Assembly (NCBI GenBank): GCA_009785345.1
Contig: WQWL01000017.1
Span: 1-41,755 of the forward strand
Direction: 5' to 3'
Source of the DNA: Oscillospiraceae bacterium
Lineage (GTDB): Bacteria > Bacillota > Clostridia > Oscillospirales > Oscillospiraceae
Length of the DNA: 41,755 nt
Notes under the pieces: generated by a model
Databases searched by the model: none
What the model saw: only the letters and a program-made list of their open reading frames with translations
Told to the model about the DNA's origin: nothing
In this document: piece after piece, positions 1 to 8,551 of the stretch
How the letters are laid out: each line of letters starts with the position of its first letter
Position numbering within the stretch: position 1 is the first letter of the stretch
Program-made: the position numbers and the translations under genes

Positions 1-13
1 AAAAATCCCATTT

Positions 14-88
14 GTCATCCCGGGCTTGACCCGGGATCTATTACAAAGCTTGATTCTATCAGATTGCGGCTCGGAGGCCGCAATGACG
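14..88. repeat. Compound palindromic intergenic repeat (type A)
   Basis: Two palindromes lie in tandem. The first is ATCCCGGG-CTTGA-CCCGGGAT. The second is ATTGCGGC...GCCGCAAT ending in ATGACG. The unit opens with GTCAT and closes with ATGAC. A degenerate third part (GACCGCAATGACG) follows near 128-140, just before the cupin gene. The same architecture occurs at 4501-4578. No gene is visible in bases 1-163. Confidence 0.7.
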
Positions 89-163
89 ATAGGTAAAAAT
101 ATGCACTTTGTCAGCGACCTCGGTCAGACCGCAATGACGAAGTAATTATGGAGGTATTTTAAT

Positions 164-502
164 ATGCACGTTATCTATAAAAACGCTTTTATTCAAGCAA
201 ACAACGAGAATATAACAAGAAGAACTTTGGCTCATCAGGGCAATTTAATGATGGTAGAGGTGATTTTTCACAAAGCCGGTGATGATTATGGCCTGCATTC
301 ACATCCTCATGAACAGATAGCATATGTGCTAAAAGGAAAATTTGAGTTTGCAATCGACGGTCGGGAAAATGTCATTTTAGAAGTGGGTGACTCGATATGC
401 TTTGATCCTGATGTAATTCACGGTGGCAGACCACTTGAAGATAATTCCATACTTTTGGATGTTTTCACGCCACAACGCGAGGATTTTTTACAAAACAAAT
501 AA
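164..502 (+). CDS. Small cupin-domain protein
   Basis: This is a 112-residue single-domain cupin. The first cupin motif is visible as GLHSHPHEQIAYVLKG, with histidines and a glutamate placed as metal ligands. The second part has GDSICFDPDVIHGGRP, with the last histidine ligand. Proteins of this size are usually stand-alone beta-barrel metal proteins acting as small enzymes or sensors, and the substrate cannot be read from the sequence. The start is supported by GGAGG about nine bases before the ATG. The gene lies between a palindromic repeat and a lacZ remnant, so its neighbours say nothing about its role. Confidence 0.8.
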   Translation: MHVIYKNAFIQANNENITRRTLAHQGNLMMVEVIFHKAGDDYGLHSHPHEQIAYVLKGKFEFAIDGRENVILEVGDSICFDPDVIHGGRPLEDNSILLDVFTPQREDFLQNK

Positions 503-556
503 TATTAAATTCTATCGCAAAGCATAATTTGTTTTATATCAAAAAGTCAAAAAGAC

Positions 557-1024
557 ATGGAAATGCCGTTTTTACCAAGATTCGGAATCAGGCTTTTCAT
601 GCCGAGAGCTTTTGACGATGTTAATTATTTCGGATATGGCGAATACGAAAGTTATGTTGATAAACGCAGAGCATCATACCGTGGTTTGTTTAATAACAAA
701 GTTGCAGACATGCACGAGGACTATATAATGCCACAAGAAAATGGAAGTCACTACGGTTGCGACTTTGTTTCTGTGTCAAGTAAGGGGTTGACGCTTAAAG
801 CGGTGTCATCAGATAAGTTCAGTTTTAATGCTTCTCCTTACACCCAAGAAGAATTAACCACAAAGCAACACAATTTTGAACTCAATGAATGCGGTGATAC
901 TGTGCTATGCCTGGATTACAAACAATCCGGAATCGGCTCCAACAGCTGCGGTCCGGAACTGCTTGAAGAGTATCGTTTTAATGAAGAATACTTCACATTT
1001 GAACTCGCACTCATTATGAATTGA
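557..1024 (+). pseudogene. lacZ: Beta-galactosidase C-terminal fragment (lacZ remnant)
   Basis: The 155 residues match the end of GH2 beta-galactosidase (Bgal small-chain domain). The visible motifs are LPRFGIRLFMP near residues 6-16, YFGYGEYESYVDKR, the block HEDYIMPQENGSHYGCDFV, and the closing SGIGSNSCGPEL. A complete enzyme has about 1000 residues, so at least 80 percent is missing, including the sugar-binding and catalytic domains. The reading frame is open back to base 509 with more LacZ-like residues, but a TAA at 506-508 closes it. There is no ribosome binding site before the first ATG. I read it as a decayed remnant and not a functional small gene. The galM gene at 4.6 kb is consistent with earlier galactoside use. 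Confidence 0.85.
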
Positions 1025-1035
1025 GAATTTCTAAC

Positions 1036-1075
1036 AAAAAAAGAAGGCTTCGCAAATATGCAAGGTCTTCTTTTT
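1036..1075. terminator. Bidirectional terminator hairpin
   Basis: The stem AAAAGAAG...CTTCTTTT is extended by CTT.GC/GC.AAG, with A-runs on one side and T-runs on the other. It separates the plus-strand lacZ remnant from the converging minus-strand nadA and could end transcription from both sides. Confidence 0.7.
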
Positions 1076-1118
1076 ATGTCGCATTATTTAAGGTCTATTA
1101 ATACTAATCCCCGCTTAC

Positions 1119-2036
1119 TCACTTACTCAACTCTATCATCTTATCAATACAACGCTTTGCATCGTTTATTGTCTCATCGTCCAGTACGATTTCTTCGCCA
1201 CCTATGCCTTCTACACAATTGAGTACATCAACAAGTGTAGTTATTTTCATGTTGGGGCATAGCAGCTTGTGTGATAAACTATAAAAACGCTTATCGGGAC
1301 AACGGTATTGTAAGTGCTCTGCAATGCTCATTTCCGTTCCGATTATAAATTCTTTGTTATCGGATGCTTCTGCATAATCCATAATAGCGGGAGTCGAACC
1401 TACAAAATCTGCAAGACTCACAACATCCGGCACACATTCCGGATGGATCAGCAACTCGGCATTTGGGTGAGCAGTTTTTGCTTTCTTCACATCATTTACG
1501 TTTACAACAGCATGTATCGGACAACCGCCTTGCAGTAGCTTTATATTTTTACTTGGAACCTGTGATGCAACATATGCGCCTAAATTGCAATCAGGTAAAA
1601 ACAGAATATTATCATTGTCGATATTCTCTATGATTTTAACAGCCGAAGATGATGTTACGCACACATCACAGATCGTTTTTAGCTCTGCCGTTGTGTTTAT
1701 GTACGCAACAACTGTGTAATCGGGATATTGTTTCTTTACACCGCTGATTAGTGCCTTATCCATTTGATCTGCCATCGGGCACCCGGCATCAGGGTGAGCA
1801 AGAAGAACAGTTTTGTCAGGCGATAATATTTTCACTGTTTCTGCCATAAAACGAACACCGCACATCATAACAGTTTTATTATTAACCTTACTCGCTGCTA
1901 CACTTAGTTGAAACGAATCGCCTGAAAAGTCAGCTACTTCAACTATCTCCCTTGCCTGATAACTGTGTGCTAATATGCAAATGTCTTTTTCCTTTTTCAG
2001 TTTTAGTATTTTATCTTGTACTTCTTTGATTGTCAT
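1119..2036 (-). CDS. nadA: Quinolinate synthase NadA
   Basis: NadA condenses iminoaspartate with dihydroxyacetone phosphate to give quinolinate, the pyridine precursor of NAD, using a [4Fe-4S] cluster. The 305-residue length fits the short bacterial form. The three cluster cysteines fall in DAGCPMAD (about residue 87), QGGCPIHA and LLCPNMKIT near the C-terminus. The triplicated-fold motifs CDVCVTSSSA, FLPDCNLGAY and IHPECVPDVV are intact. nadB and nadC are not adjacent. The gene is last in an apparent operon with serine acetyltransferase, a NifU scaffold and a cysteine desulfurase. That makes sense because NadA is an Fe-S enzyme. Confidence 0.95.
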   Translation of the reverse strand: MTIKEVQDKILKLKKEKDICILAHSYQAREIVEVADFSGDSFQLSVAASKVNNKTVMMCGVRFMAETVKILSPDKTVLLAHPDAGCPMADQMDKALISGVKKQYPDYTVVAYINTTAELKTICDVCVTSSSAVKIIENIDNDNILFLPDCNLGAYVASQVPSKNIKLLQGGCPIHAVVNVNDVKKAKTAHPNAELLIHPECVPDVVSLADFVGSTPAIMDYAEASDNKEFIIGTEMSIAEHLQYRCPDKRFYSLSHKLLCPNMKITTLVDVLNCVEGIGGEEIVLDDETINDAKRCIDKMIELSK

Positions 2037-2049
2037 AATGAAACATACC

Positions 2050-2853
2050 CTACCCTTTCACTTTACTATCTTGAGCAACAGATTGTGTAATAAATACATT
2101 TCCGCCGATTGTTGAATTTTTACCTACAATGGTTTCGCCGCCCAGTATTGTAGCCCCTGCATAGATCGTTACGTTGTCCTCAATAGTTGGGTGTCGCTTT
2201 TTTCCGGCGAGTTTCTGACCACTCCTAGTTGACAATGCTCCAAGTGTTACACCTTGATAAAGCTTGACATTATTGCCAATAATAGTTGTTTCGCCAATAA
2301 CAACACCTGTTCCATGGTCAATGAAGAAATGCTCTCCAATTGTAGCGCCCGGATGAATATCAATGCCTGTAAGACTATGGGCATATTCACTCATCAATCT
2401 TGGAATAAATGGAAGATTTTCAATAAATAAAAAATGCGCTATACGATAAACAAAAACGGCGAAGAAACCCGGATATGTTAGTATCACTTCGTCTACATTC
2501 TTTGCCGCAGGGTCACCATTAAACCCTGCTTGTGCATCCTTGTTTAAAAGTTGCTGTATGTCCGGAAGTCTGTCAATCAACTTTGCGGCAATACCACTCC
2601 CAGGCAACACTTTTTCAAACTCATCTGATAACTCCTGATATATCTCCATGAGTATTGTATTGATGCATTTTTCGTGAGTTTTCGGTTCACAAACTACATT
2701 GAAATATCCCGGAAACAAAACCTGCTTAACCTTGTTTAGTGTCCCGGCAATAACTTCTGTAATTGGGTAAACAACTATCTCATTGCTCACAAAACCTTGA
2801 TGTCCCTCAAGCAGTTTTTCCGATGATTCAAAAACTATTTTATTAATGTCCAC
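2050..2853 (-). CDS. cysE: Serine O-acetyltransferase (EpsC/CysE type)
   Basis: The enzyme acetylates L-serine to O-acetylserine, the acceptor for sulfide in cysteine synthesis. At 267 residues it resembles the EpsC/NifP-type enzymes. An N-terminal helical region (about 1-130) precedes a left-handed beta-helix built from hexapeptide repeats. The latter shows [27 protein letters not shown] and [11 protein letters not shown]. The start codon is GTG (gtggac), preceded by AGGGGG at five bases, and the upstream nifU stop is only nine bases away. Its place next to the cysteine desulfurase suggests local supply of the cysteine used for Fe-S assembly. Confidence 0.92.
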   Translation of the reverse strand: MDINKIVFESSEKLLEGHQGFVSNEIVVYPITEVIAGTLNKVKQVLFPGYFNVVCEPKTHEKCINTILMEIYQELSDEFEKVLPGSGIAAKLIDRLPDIQQLLNKDAQAGFNGDPAAKNVDEVILTYPGFFAVFVYRIAHFLFIENLPFIPRLMSEYAHSLTGIDIHPGATIGEHFFIDHGTGVVIGETTIIGNNVKLYQGVTLGALSTRSGQKLAGKKRHPTIEDNVTIYAGATILGGETIVGKNSTIGGNVFITQSVAQDSKVKG

Positions 2854-2862
2854 TCTTGCCCC

Positions 2863-3279
2863 CTAGCAATCTTCACACTTCATATCACATCCGATAATCG
2901 GAATAGGATCAACGCCTTGTCTTTCGTAATAATTTGATATTGCCGCTCTTATCGCTTGTTCGGCAAGCACGGAGCAATGCATTTTTTCTGACGGTAAACC
3001 ATCAAGAGCTTCGCTAACAGCCTTATTACTGATATGAAGTGCTTCCTGTACAGTTTTGCCTTTCGCCATTTCGGCTGCCATTGATGAAGTCGCAACAGCC
3101 GCACCACAACCGAAAGTTTTAAAACTAATATCTTTTATAATATTATCTTCAATTTTCATAAATATCTTCATGATATCACCGCATTTTGCATTACCGACTT
3201 CACCGATAGCATTTGCATCCGGAAGCTCACCCACATTTCGTGGATTTGTAAAATGCTCCATTACCTTATCTGAATACAT
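2863..3279 (-). CDS. NifU/IscU-type iron-sulfur scaffold protein
   Basis: This is a 138-residue scaffold on which Fe-S clusters are assembled before transfer. The three conserved cysteines are visible: NAKCGD (with the neighbouring aspartate), FGCGAAVATSS and MHCSVLAEQA. The opening MYSDKVMEHFTNPRNVGE is typical of the family. The C-terminus carries a further cysteine cluster, GCDMKCEDC, whose role is unknown to me. The gene lies directly downstream of the cysteine desulfurase with an 11-bp gap, the usual donor-scaffold arrangement in Clostridia. Confidence 0.93.
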   Translation of the reverse strand: MYSDKVMEHFTNPRNVGELPDANAIGEVGNAKCGDIMKIFMKIEDNIIKDISFKTFGCGAAVATSSMAAEMAKGKTVQEALHISNKAVSEALDGLPSEKMHCSVLAEQAIRAAISNYYERQGVDPIPIIGCDMKCEDC

Positions 3280-3290
3280 GTATTTCTCTC

Positions 3291-4448
3291 CTATTCTTCA
3301 TTCCATACCGGAGACATACTTCTTAGTTTAGCAACTATTCCCGGCAATTTTTCTAAAACATAATCTATATCTTCATCGGTGTTATTTTCGCATATTGAAA
3401 ATCGCAAAGATCCGTGTGCAATTTCATGTGGTAAACCAAGAGCCAATAGAACATGGGACGGATCCAGCGATCCGGAAGAACATGCAGAGCCTGAGGATGC
3501 ATCAATTCCGCACTGGTCGAGTAAAAGTAATATAGACTCGCCTTCAATACCTTCAAAAACGAACGATGCAATACCCGGCAATCTATTTACAGGGTCACCG
3601 GTGAGACGTGAACGTGTAATTTTTAGCAACCCCTCAATCAACTTGTCTCGCATTTGGGACACATGATTGAGCGGAATACGTGGTAAAACATCATTAAGTG
3701 CAGCGGCGAGTGAGACAATGCCTGCTACATTTTCAGTTCCACTTCGCTTTCCTCGCTCCTGTCCACCACCATGTATAAATGGTGGTAAGTTCAAACCTTT
3801 TCTAACATATAGCACACCGACACCTTTAGCCCCACCAAGCTTATGACCTGAAAGGGTTAACATGTCTGCGCCGATTTCCTTTACATCTACCTCTATATGA
3901 CCTACTGCTTGCACCGCATCAGTATGAAACGAGACATTATTCTCTTTAGCAATCTTTCCGATTTCAGCAGATGGGAGAATCGTTCCAACTTCATTGTTCG
4001 CCATCATAATTGTTATTAAAACTGTATCACTTCGAATAGCTTTTTTCAATTCATCAAGGGATACTTGCCCATACTCATTTACATCCAAATATGTAACATC
4101 GCAGCCTTGTTTTTCAAGATACTTCAAGGTGCTCATAACTGCCGGATGTTCAATGGCAGAACTTATGATGTGCTTGCCTTTATCTTTATTTTGTTCGACT
4201 GTGGACCTTATTGCCCAATTGTTTGATTCAGTCCCACTGCCGGTAAAGTAAATTTCCTCCGGCATAGCACCAATCGCTGTCGCAACAGTTCTTCGCGCGT
4301 CTTCAATAGCCTTTTTCGCATCCCGACCTACAGAATACACTGATGACGGATTACCATACCCATCAGTTAGATATGGAAGCATCGCCTCAAAAGCCACCTT
4401 AGAAATCGGTCTAGTTGCTGCATTATCAAAATAATATATTTTTTTCAT
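3291..4448 (-). CDS. Cysteine desulfurase (NifS/IscS family)
   Basis: This PLP enzyme removes sulfur from cysteine and passes it to the scaffold encoded next to it. The 385 residues begin with the family hallmark DNAATR. The PLP lysine sits in SGHKLGGAKGVG and the persulfide cysteine in SSGSACSSGSLDPSHV. The start is supported by GTGGAGATATAA just before the ATG. It is the first gene of the nifS-nifU-cysE-nadA set. The specific assignment between NifS, IscS and NadA-dedicated paralogues cannot be made from sequence alone. Confidence 0.95.
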   Translation of the reverse strand: MKKIYYFDNAATRPISKVAFEAMLPYLTDGYGNPSSVYSVGRDAKKAIEDARRTVATAIGAMPEEIYFTGSGTESNNWAIRSTVEQNKDKGKHIISSAIEHPAVMSTLKYLEKQGCDVTYLDVNEYGQVSLDELKKAIRSDTVLITIMMANNEVGTILPSAEIGKIAKENNVSFHTDAVQAVGHIEVDVKEIGADMLTLSGHKLGGAKGVGVLYVRKGLNLPPFIHGGGQERGKRSGTENVAGIVSLAAALNDVLPRIPLNHVSQMRDKLIEGLLKITRSRLTGDPVNRLPGIASFVFEGIEGESILLLLDQCGIDASSGSACSSGSLDPSHVLLALGLPHEIAHGSLRFSICENNTDEDIDYVLEKLPGIVAKLRSMSPVWNEE

Positions 4449-4471
4449 TTATATCTCCACGTTTGCTCAGG

Positions 4472-4490
4472 GTTATTTTATGTAAATAAC
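4472..4490. promoter_or_regulatory. Small palindrome upstream of nifS
   Basis: GTTATTT and AAATAAC flank a five-base centre, 24 bases before the cysteine desulfurase start. The position suits a repressor site or a leader hairpin. I cannot name a regulator. Confidence 0.3.
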
Positions 4491-4500
4491 TTATACTCCT

Positions 4501-4578
4501 CGTCATTGCGGACTTGATCCGCAATCTCAGATGATATGCTTCTATTCAAGGGATTGCGGCTTGGAGGCCGCAATGACG
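4501..4578. repeat. Compound palindromic intergenic repeat (type A)
   Basis: GTCATTGCGGA-CTTGA-TCCGCAAT is followed by a 23-base spacer and ATTGCGGC-TTGGA-GGCCGCAATGACG. The outer ends CGTCAT/ATGACG also pair, so the whole unit can fold as a cross. It matches the layout at 14-88. Confidence 0.75.
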
Positions 4579-4592
4579 GATAAACAACTTTA

Positions 4593-4619
4593 CTAACCCC
4601 TAAACCCTAGCCCCTAATA
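4593..4619 (-). repeat. Telomere-like TAGGG tract after galM stop
   Basis: Read on the coding strand there are three G-tracts (GGGG, GGG, GGGG) spaced by CTA and TTTA, starting just after the galM stop codon. The 20-mer ACTAACCCCTAAACCCTAGC here is nearly repeated at 31350. Confidence 0.7.
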
Positions 4620-5654
4620 TTAAACTTCTCTAAATCTATATACAGTTTTATGATTGTAAACTTCGCCTTTACGAAGGAGTTTCGATGGAAATTCCGGAAC
4701 GTTTACTGAATTCGGCCAGTATTGTGTTTCTAGGCAAATACCGGTTCTCTTTGAATATACTGCACCGTCCTTGCCGGTTTCACCTGCCATCATATTACCA
4801 CTATAGAATTGAATGCCCGGTTTTGTAGTAAAGCATGTCATGCTCAAACCATCGCATTCAAGAACTGCAGCCATTGCTAACGGGCGATGCGGCTCATTGG
4901 ATAATACCCAGTTGTGATCATATCCGCCACCTAACTCAATTTGTTCGTTTGTACTCTCAAATCCCGGAGCAATGCAAGCAAGTTCTCTAAAATCAAATGG
5001 TGTGTCTGTTACATCCATCAATTTTCCTTCAGGAACAAGGTTCTCATTAACTTCTGTTATCTTATGTGAGAAAATTTGAATTTTGTGATTTTCGATACTT
5101 CCTGCGTCATGACCAACAAGGTTGAAATAGCAATGATTTGTGAGATTTATCGGTGTATCTTCATCACAAGTCGCAGTGTACTCTATGCCTAGTTCTCCAT
5201 TTGCAAGGGTATATTTTACTTTTACCTCAATGTTGCCCGGCAAGCCTGCTGCTGTCCCCTCTTTATCATTCAATGTTAGAACCAAAGCGTTTGACTGTTC
5301 TTCAGCAGACCACACTTGTTTATCAAAACCTACAAACCCACCGTGCAAACAATTAGTCCCATCGTTAACATCCATGTGGTATGTTTTGCCGTTCATCTCA
5401 TATTGTGCATTTGCGACACGATTGCCTATTCTGCCAATTATTGCACCGTGATAACCTTTATTCGATTCATAACCAGCCATATCGTCAAAACCGAGAGCAA
5501 CATCTCTTTTTCCTTCACCCACCGGAACGTTAATGCTACGAATCGATGCTCCATATGTAATTATCTCTACGCTATGCCCATTATCGCGCAACGTGTACAG
5601 TTCAACCTCTTTACCATCCTTAGTTTGTCCAAACGTGCATTTTTCTATAGTCAT
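4620..5654 (-). CDS. galM: Aldose 1-epimerase (mutarotase)
   Basis: The enzyme interconverts alpha and beta anomers of galactose and other aldoses in the cytoplasm. It has 344 residues, the normal family length. Motifs include ITYGASIRSINVP, GRIGNRVANAQ, the DGTNCLHGG loop, the catalytic histidine region NLTNHCYFNL and the catalytic glutamate in ETQYWPNSVN near residue 310. It is a single-gene unit with its own promoter. The lacZ fragment 4 kb away suggests it once worked downstream of lactose cleavage. No other Leloir pathway gene is present here. Confidence 0.95.
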   Translation of the reverse strand: MTIEKCTFGQTKDGKEVELYTLRDNGHSVEIITYGASIRSINVPVGEGKRDVALGFDDMAGYESNKGYHGAIIGRIGNRVANAQYEMNGKTYHMDVNDGTNCLHGGFVGFDKQVWSAEEQSNALVLTLNDKEGTAAGLPGNIEVKVKYTLANGELGIEYTATCDEDTPINLTNHCYFNLVGHDAGSIENHKIQIFSHKITEVNENLVPEGKLMDVTDTPFDFRELACIAPGFESTNEQIELGGGYDHNWVLSNEPHRPLAMAAVLECDGLSMTCFTTKPGIQFYSGNMMAGETGKDGAVYSKRTGICLETQYWPNSVNVPEFPSKLLRKGEVYNHKTVYRFREV

Positions 5655-5744
5655 ATGTTATATAATCCTTTCCAGTTTTGTGCTTATTTTCTTCATTAAA
5701 TAATGTATGCATCTTCATTGCTACACAGACGCGTTCGTGCCTAC

Positions 5745-5772
5745 TCTATAATAGTTTCTATTTAGATGTCAA
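5745..5772 (-). promoter_or_regulatory. Sigma-A-type promoter of galM
   Basis: On the minus strand there is a perfect -35 TTGACA, a 16-base spacer and TATAGA as -10. It lies about 90 bases before the galM start. Confidence 0.6.
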
Positions 5773-5821
5773 GATAACATTGTAACTGAAATTGTCATAT
5801 TTTGTAACTGTTTCATTTGTT

Positions 5822-6652
5822 TCAGAAGACAGATGAACCGTCCCGTCTCCTCAATATCACACAACTAAGCGCTATGCTTATCACAAACAATGCAATTGAG
5901 ATATATTGAGATGTGGAAAATACGCCGTAAACTCCACGCGCAATATCACCCCTATAATACTCGAGAGCAAATCGAAATGCCGAGTACAACGCACCGTACA
6001 AACAAGCTATAATTCCTGAATATGGTGAAAACTCGTGTTTGTATATCTTTTTATATATAACTGAAAGAATTACTGCAAGTATAAATAAGCCCGCAGCTTC
6101 AATTAGTTGTGTTGCAATTAATGTAACTCCTGCCGGGGCTACTAGAGCATCTTGTGGAAATGTCACTGCAAATATATGAGAACGATCCACCGGAATACCA
6201 TAACAGCACCCACCAAAGAAACAGCCAATCCTACCAAATCCATGAGCTAATGCTAATGCAGGTGCAAATAAGTCAGCCGTTGGAAGAATCGGAATTTTAT
6301 ATACTCTACAGAAAACAATCATTGCGATTATTCCGCCTATAAGACCACCATAAAATACAATTTCTCCGAAAACCACTGTGAACATTACATTTACAGGCAA
6401 TTGTCGAAAAGCTTCCCAACGCATGATAATCTCCGGGATTCTCATAATTGGACGCAGTAAAGAAGCACCAATCATACCACCGCATATACAAATAAGAAAA
6501 ACGAGAGTTGCATCTTTGTTTTTAACTTTATCATTATCACTTATCTTTGATAATAGTTTTATCAAGAACCACGCAGCTACGCCACCTAAAACGATAAACA
6601 TGCCATAGGTGCCGATTTGTCTTCCAAATATTTCAAATAGTACTGGATACAT
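5822..6652 (-). CDS. lgt: Prolipoprotein diacylglyceryl transferase family protein
   Basis: Lgt moves diacylglycerol from phosphatidylglycerol to the lipobox cysteine of prolipoproteins. This 276-residue protein has about seven membrane helices. It shows the Lgt signature region in the form HGFGRIGCFFGGCCYG (about residues 137-152), followed by an EYYRGD-type C-terminal motif. The cysteine-rich form replaces the asparagines of the classical RIGNF.N signature and is seen in clostridial homologues, so it may be a paralogue and not the housekeeping enzyme. I chose the ATG at 6652 because AGGAAGG stands directly before it. An upstream ATG at 6676 has no such site. Confidence 0.85.
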   Translation of the reverse strand: MYPVLFEIFGRQIGTYGMFIVLGGVAAWFLIKLLSKISDNDKVKNKDATLVFLICICGGMIGASLLRPIMRIPEIIMRWEAFRQLPVNVMFTVVFGEIVFYGGLIGGIIAMIVFCRVYKIPILPTADLFAPALALAHGFGRIGCFFGGCCYGIPVDRSHIFAVTFPQDALVAPAGVTLIATQLIEAAGLFILAVILSVIYKKIYKHEFSPYSGIIACLYGALYSAFRFALEYYRGDIARGVYGVFSTSQYISIALFVISIALSCVILRRRDGSSVF

Positions 6653-6672
6653 GCTTTCCTTCCTTATACACA

Positions 6673-6697
6673 ACACCGCTGCGAATTACAGCGGTGT
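6673..6697. terminator. Perfect hairpin between DUF4190 gene and lgt
   Basis: ACACCGCTG and CAGCGGTGT form a nine-pair stem with a seven-base loop. There is no T-run after it, so it could be an attenuating or processing hairpin and not a full terminator. Confidence 0.4.
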
Positions 6698-6739
6698 CGA
6701 TAACATAAAAATTATTTGCTATTTTATAACTTGAACCTG

Positions 6740-7141
6740 CTATAAATAAAACCATGAATTCATAGCTCCGCAAAGTATGCAGCTCGTTACTAGAACAGAA
6801 ATACCAATACTAATCGCAGAACATATAATTCCGCCTGTTGCAACACCACTCCGTACTCCGGCTTCACTAGCACTTTTCTTGCCGACTATACCAAGAATCA
6901 AGCCAACAATTGCCATTATAGTACCGAAGAAAGGAATCCAACAAAACACAAGTGACGCAGCACCAATCACTAATGATGCAATTGCCATACCCTTGCCCGG
7001 ATAATAGTCTGATTGTTCTTGCGGCATAATAGGCGGAGGTGGGGGCGGTGGGGGTGGTTGAAATCCCTGCGGCGGGGGCGGTGGAGGCTGAGTTCCTTGT
7101 TGAGGAGGCTGTGGAACAAAATCTTGATTGTTGTTATCCAT
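6740..7141 (-). CDS. Proline-rich DUF4190 membrane protein
   Basis: The 133-residue protein has a low-complexity N-terminus of proline runs (about residues 8-40), followed by a DUF4190 region with two hydrophobic segments. These are MAIASLVIGAASLVFCWIPF and GTIMAIVGLILGIVGKKSA, followed by a third helix. Proteins of this kind are small membrane proteins of unknown function and are common in Firmicutes and Actinobacteria. The proline-rich part probably faces the cytoplasm. The gene is read in the same direction as its neighbours. AAGGAAA stands upstream of the ATG at a somewhat long distance. Confidence 0.75.
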   Translation of the reverse strand: MDNNNQDFVPQPPQQGTQPPPPPPQGFQPPPPPPPPPIMPQEQSDYYPGKGMAIASLVIGAASLVFCWIPFFGTIMAIVGLILGIVGKKSASEAGVRSGVATGGIICSAISIGISVLVTSCILCGAMNSWFYL

Positions 7142-7240
7142 AGTATGTTGTTTCCTTTCAAATAATCATACAGTATTGCTTTTCACGGTAAAGTATAACT
7201 CAATTGCATAGTTCCGTCAAGAAAATACGCACATACATAA

Positions 7241-8536
7241 CTATTCCTCAATATCTGCCATTTCAAATGGTATTCTTTTAGTATTTTCCCATTTAAAATA
7301 GTCATAACTTGTTAAAAACACAGTGACGAACACTCTAAAATACCCCATCATGTATATGGGATTGAAAAATAATACAACCATTTTTTTGAATAAAGATATC
7401 TTCATATTACGCCAGCCAGCCAGAAGTGTTATTAATGTAAAAACAAACAGACTCCCATAAATAAATGCAAGAGGTAGCATTGCCATAGGTAGAGATGTTG
7501 CAAGGCTTAGGTTGGTCGTATTGCTAAAAAGCGAAAAACCGATTGTTACAATTCCGAATATCATCGCTACTGTAGAAATCCCGTAAAATGCATAGGCAGG
7601 GTATGTACTATACAGAAAATCAAAGTTCTTCCACCTTATACCACGGTCGAACGTCTTTCTGACGATCTTTTTATAATTCATTCTCTGACATTGACTGTAA
7701 CCTTTAATCCAACGCATTTTGCGCTTAAACGCCGTCTTTGCTTCAGTTGCTTCTTCTGTGTAAACCTTGGCATAGGAATAGTACATTGATGTCCAACCTT
7801 TTACAATAGCATCAGCAGTCATTTCATAATCCTCGGTAAGACTGCGGTATGGCCAGCCATTATTTTCTTTTATTACATCTGCACGTACCATCATGCCTGT
7901 ACCAATCATTGTAATGGTCATACCCATAATGTTGCGAGCACGGTTTCCCAGCTCGTCTACTTGTGTATATAATAAAGCAGTACAGTTTGAGATAAATGAG
8001 TTTGAATCAGGTCGGCGGCTTTGCCAATTTTTGATAAGCTTTTTGCCGCAGATAATCTGTTTGTTGCTACTAAGTGCATTGTTCATTTCTTCCAACAAGT
8101 CGGGTGCTGCAAGGTTGTCTGCATCCAAAATCAAAAATGCATCATATTTGTCAGGAAACTTTGTCAAAATTTTTTTCAACACCCCATCAAGTGCTTCACC
8201 TTTGCAAGTCTGTTCTTCTATTACAGTTATATATGTACGTTCATAACCAGAGGCAATCTCCATTGTTGAATCCATTTCATCCGCTATGACAACGTGGATA
8301 TCAAAGTATTGTGAATCATATGTCTGAGGGACAAGCGAGTCAAGACAATGTGAAATTACGGAGCTTTCATTTCTGGCAGGGATGATAACAGCAATTTTAT
8401 TCTTCATTAAATTGACGAGACTTTTTTGTTTTTTGAAAGCAAAAATAAAATAACAAATACGCGGCGAAAATGCTATTAACAACCCGATACAAAGCCACAG
8501 ATAAATCTGAAGCACCAAACTTGTTACGTGTTCCAT
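7241..8536 (-). CDS. Membrane glycosyltransferase family 2
   Basis: The 431-residue protein has one N-terminal membrane helix, a GT-A domain and several C-terminal helices. The domain opens with IAVIIPARNESSVI. It has a DXD-type metal site in LILDADNLAAPD, the acceptor motif SLTEDYEM and a RW motif in KRKMRWIKGYSQ. This is the layout of processive beta-glycosyltransferases such as hyaluronan or poly-GlcNAc synthases, but some non-processive lipid glycosyltransferases share it. The donor and product are unknown. The start could be 8548 or 8536. The only SD-like GAGGA abuts the first ATG, so the second is more likely. It is the distal member of the lipid block, three bases after the pentapeptide gene. 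Confidence 0.85.
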   Translation of the reverse strand: MEHVTSLVLQIYLWLCIGLLIAFSPRICYFIFAFKKQKSLVNLMKNKIAVIIPARNESSVISHCLDSLVPQTYDSQYFDIHVVIADEMDSTMEIASGYERTYITVIEEQTCKGEALDGVLKKILTKFPDKYDAFLILDADNLAAPDLLEEMNNALSSNKQIICGKKLIKNWQSRRPDSNSFISNCTALLYTQVDELGNRARNIMGMTITMIGTGMMVRADVIKENNGWPYRSLTEDYEMTADAIVKGWTSMYYSYAKVYTEEATEAKTAFKRKMRWIKGYSQCQRMNYKKIVRKTFDRGIRWKNFDFLYSTYPAYAFYGISTVAMIFGIVTIGFSLFSNTTNLSLATSLPMAMLPLAFIYGSLFVFTLITLLAGWRNMKISLFKKMVVLFFNPIYMMGYFRVFVTVFLTSYDYFKWENTKRIPFEMADIEE

Positions 8537-8551
8537 ATTTATAGCCATTCC

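Noticed and set aside
14-4578. Palindromic repeats as a CRISPR array
   Set aside because: The copies are scattered singly and are themselves hairpins. There are no regular spacers and no cas genes.
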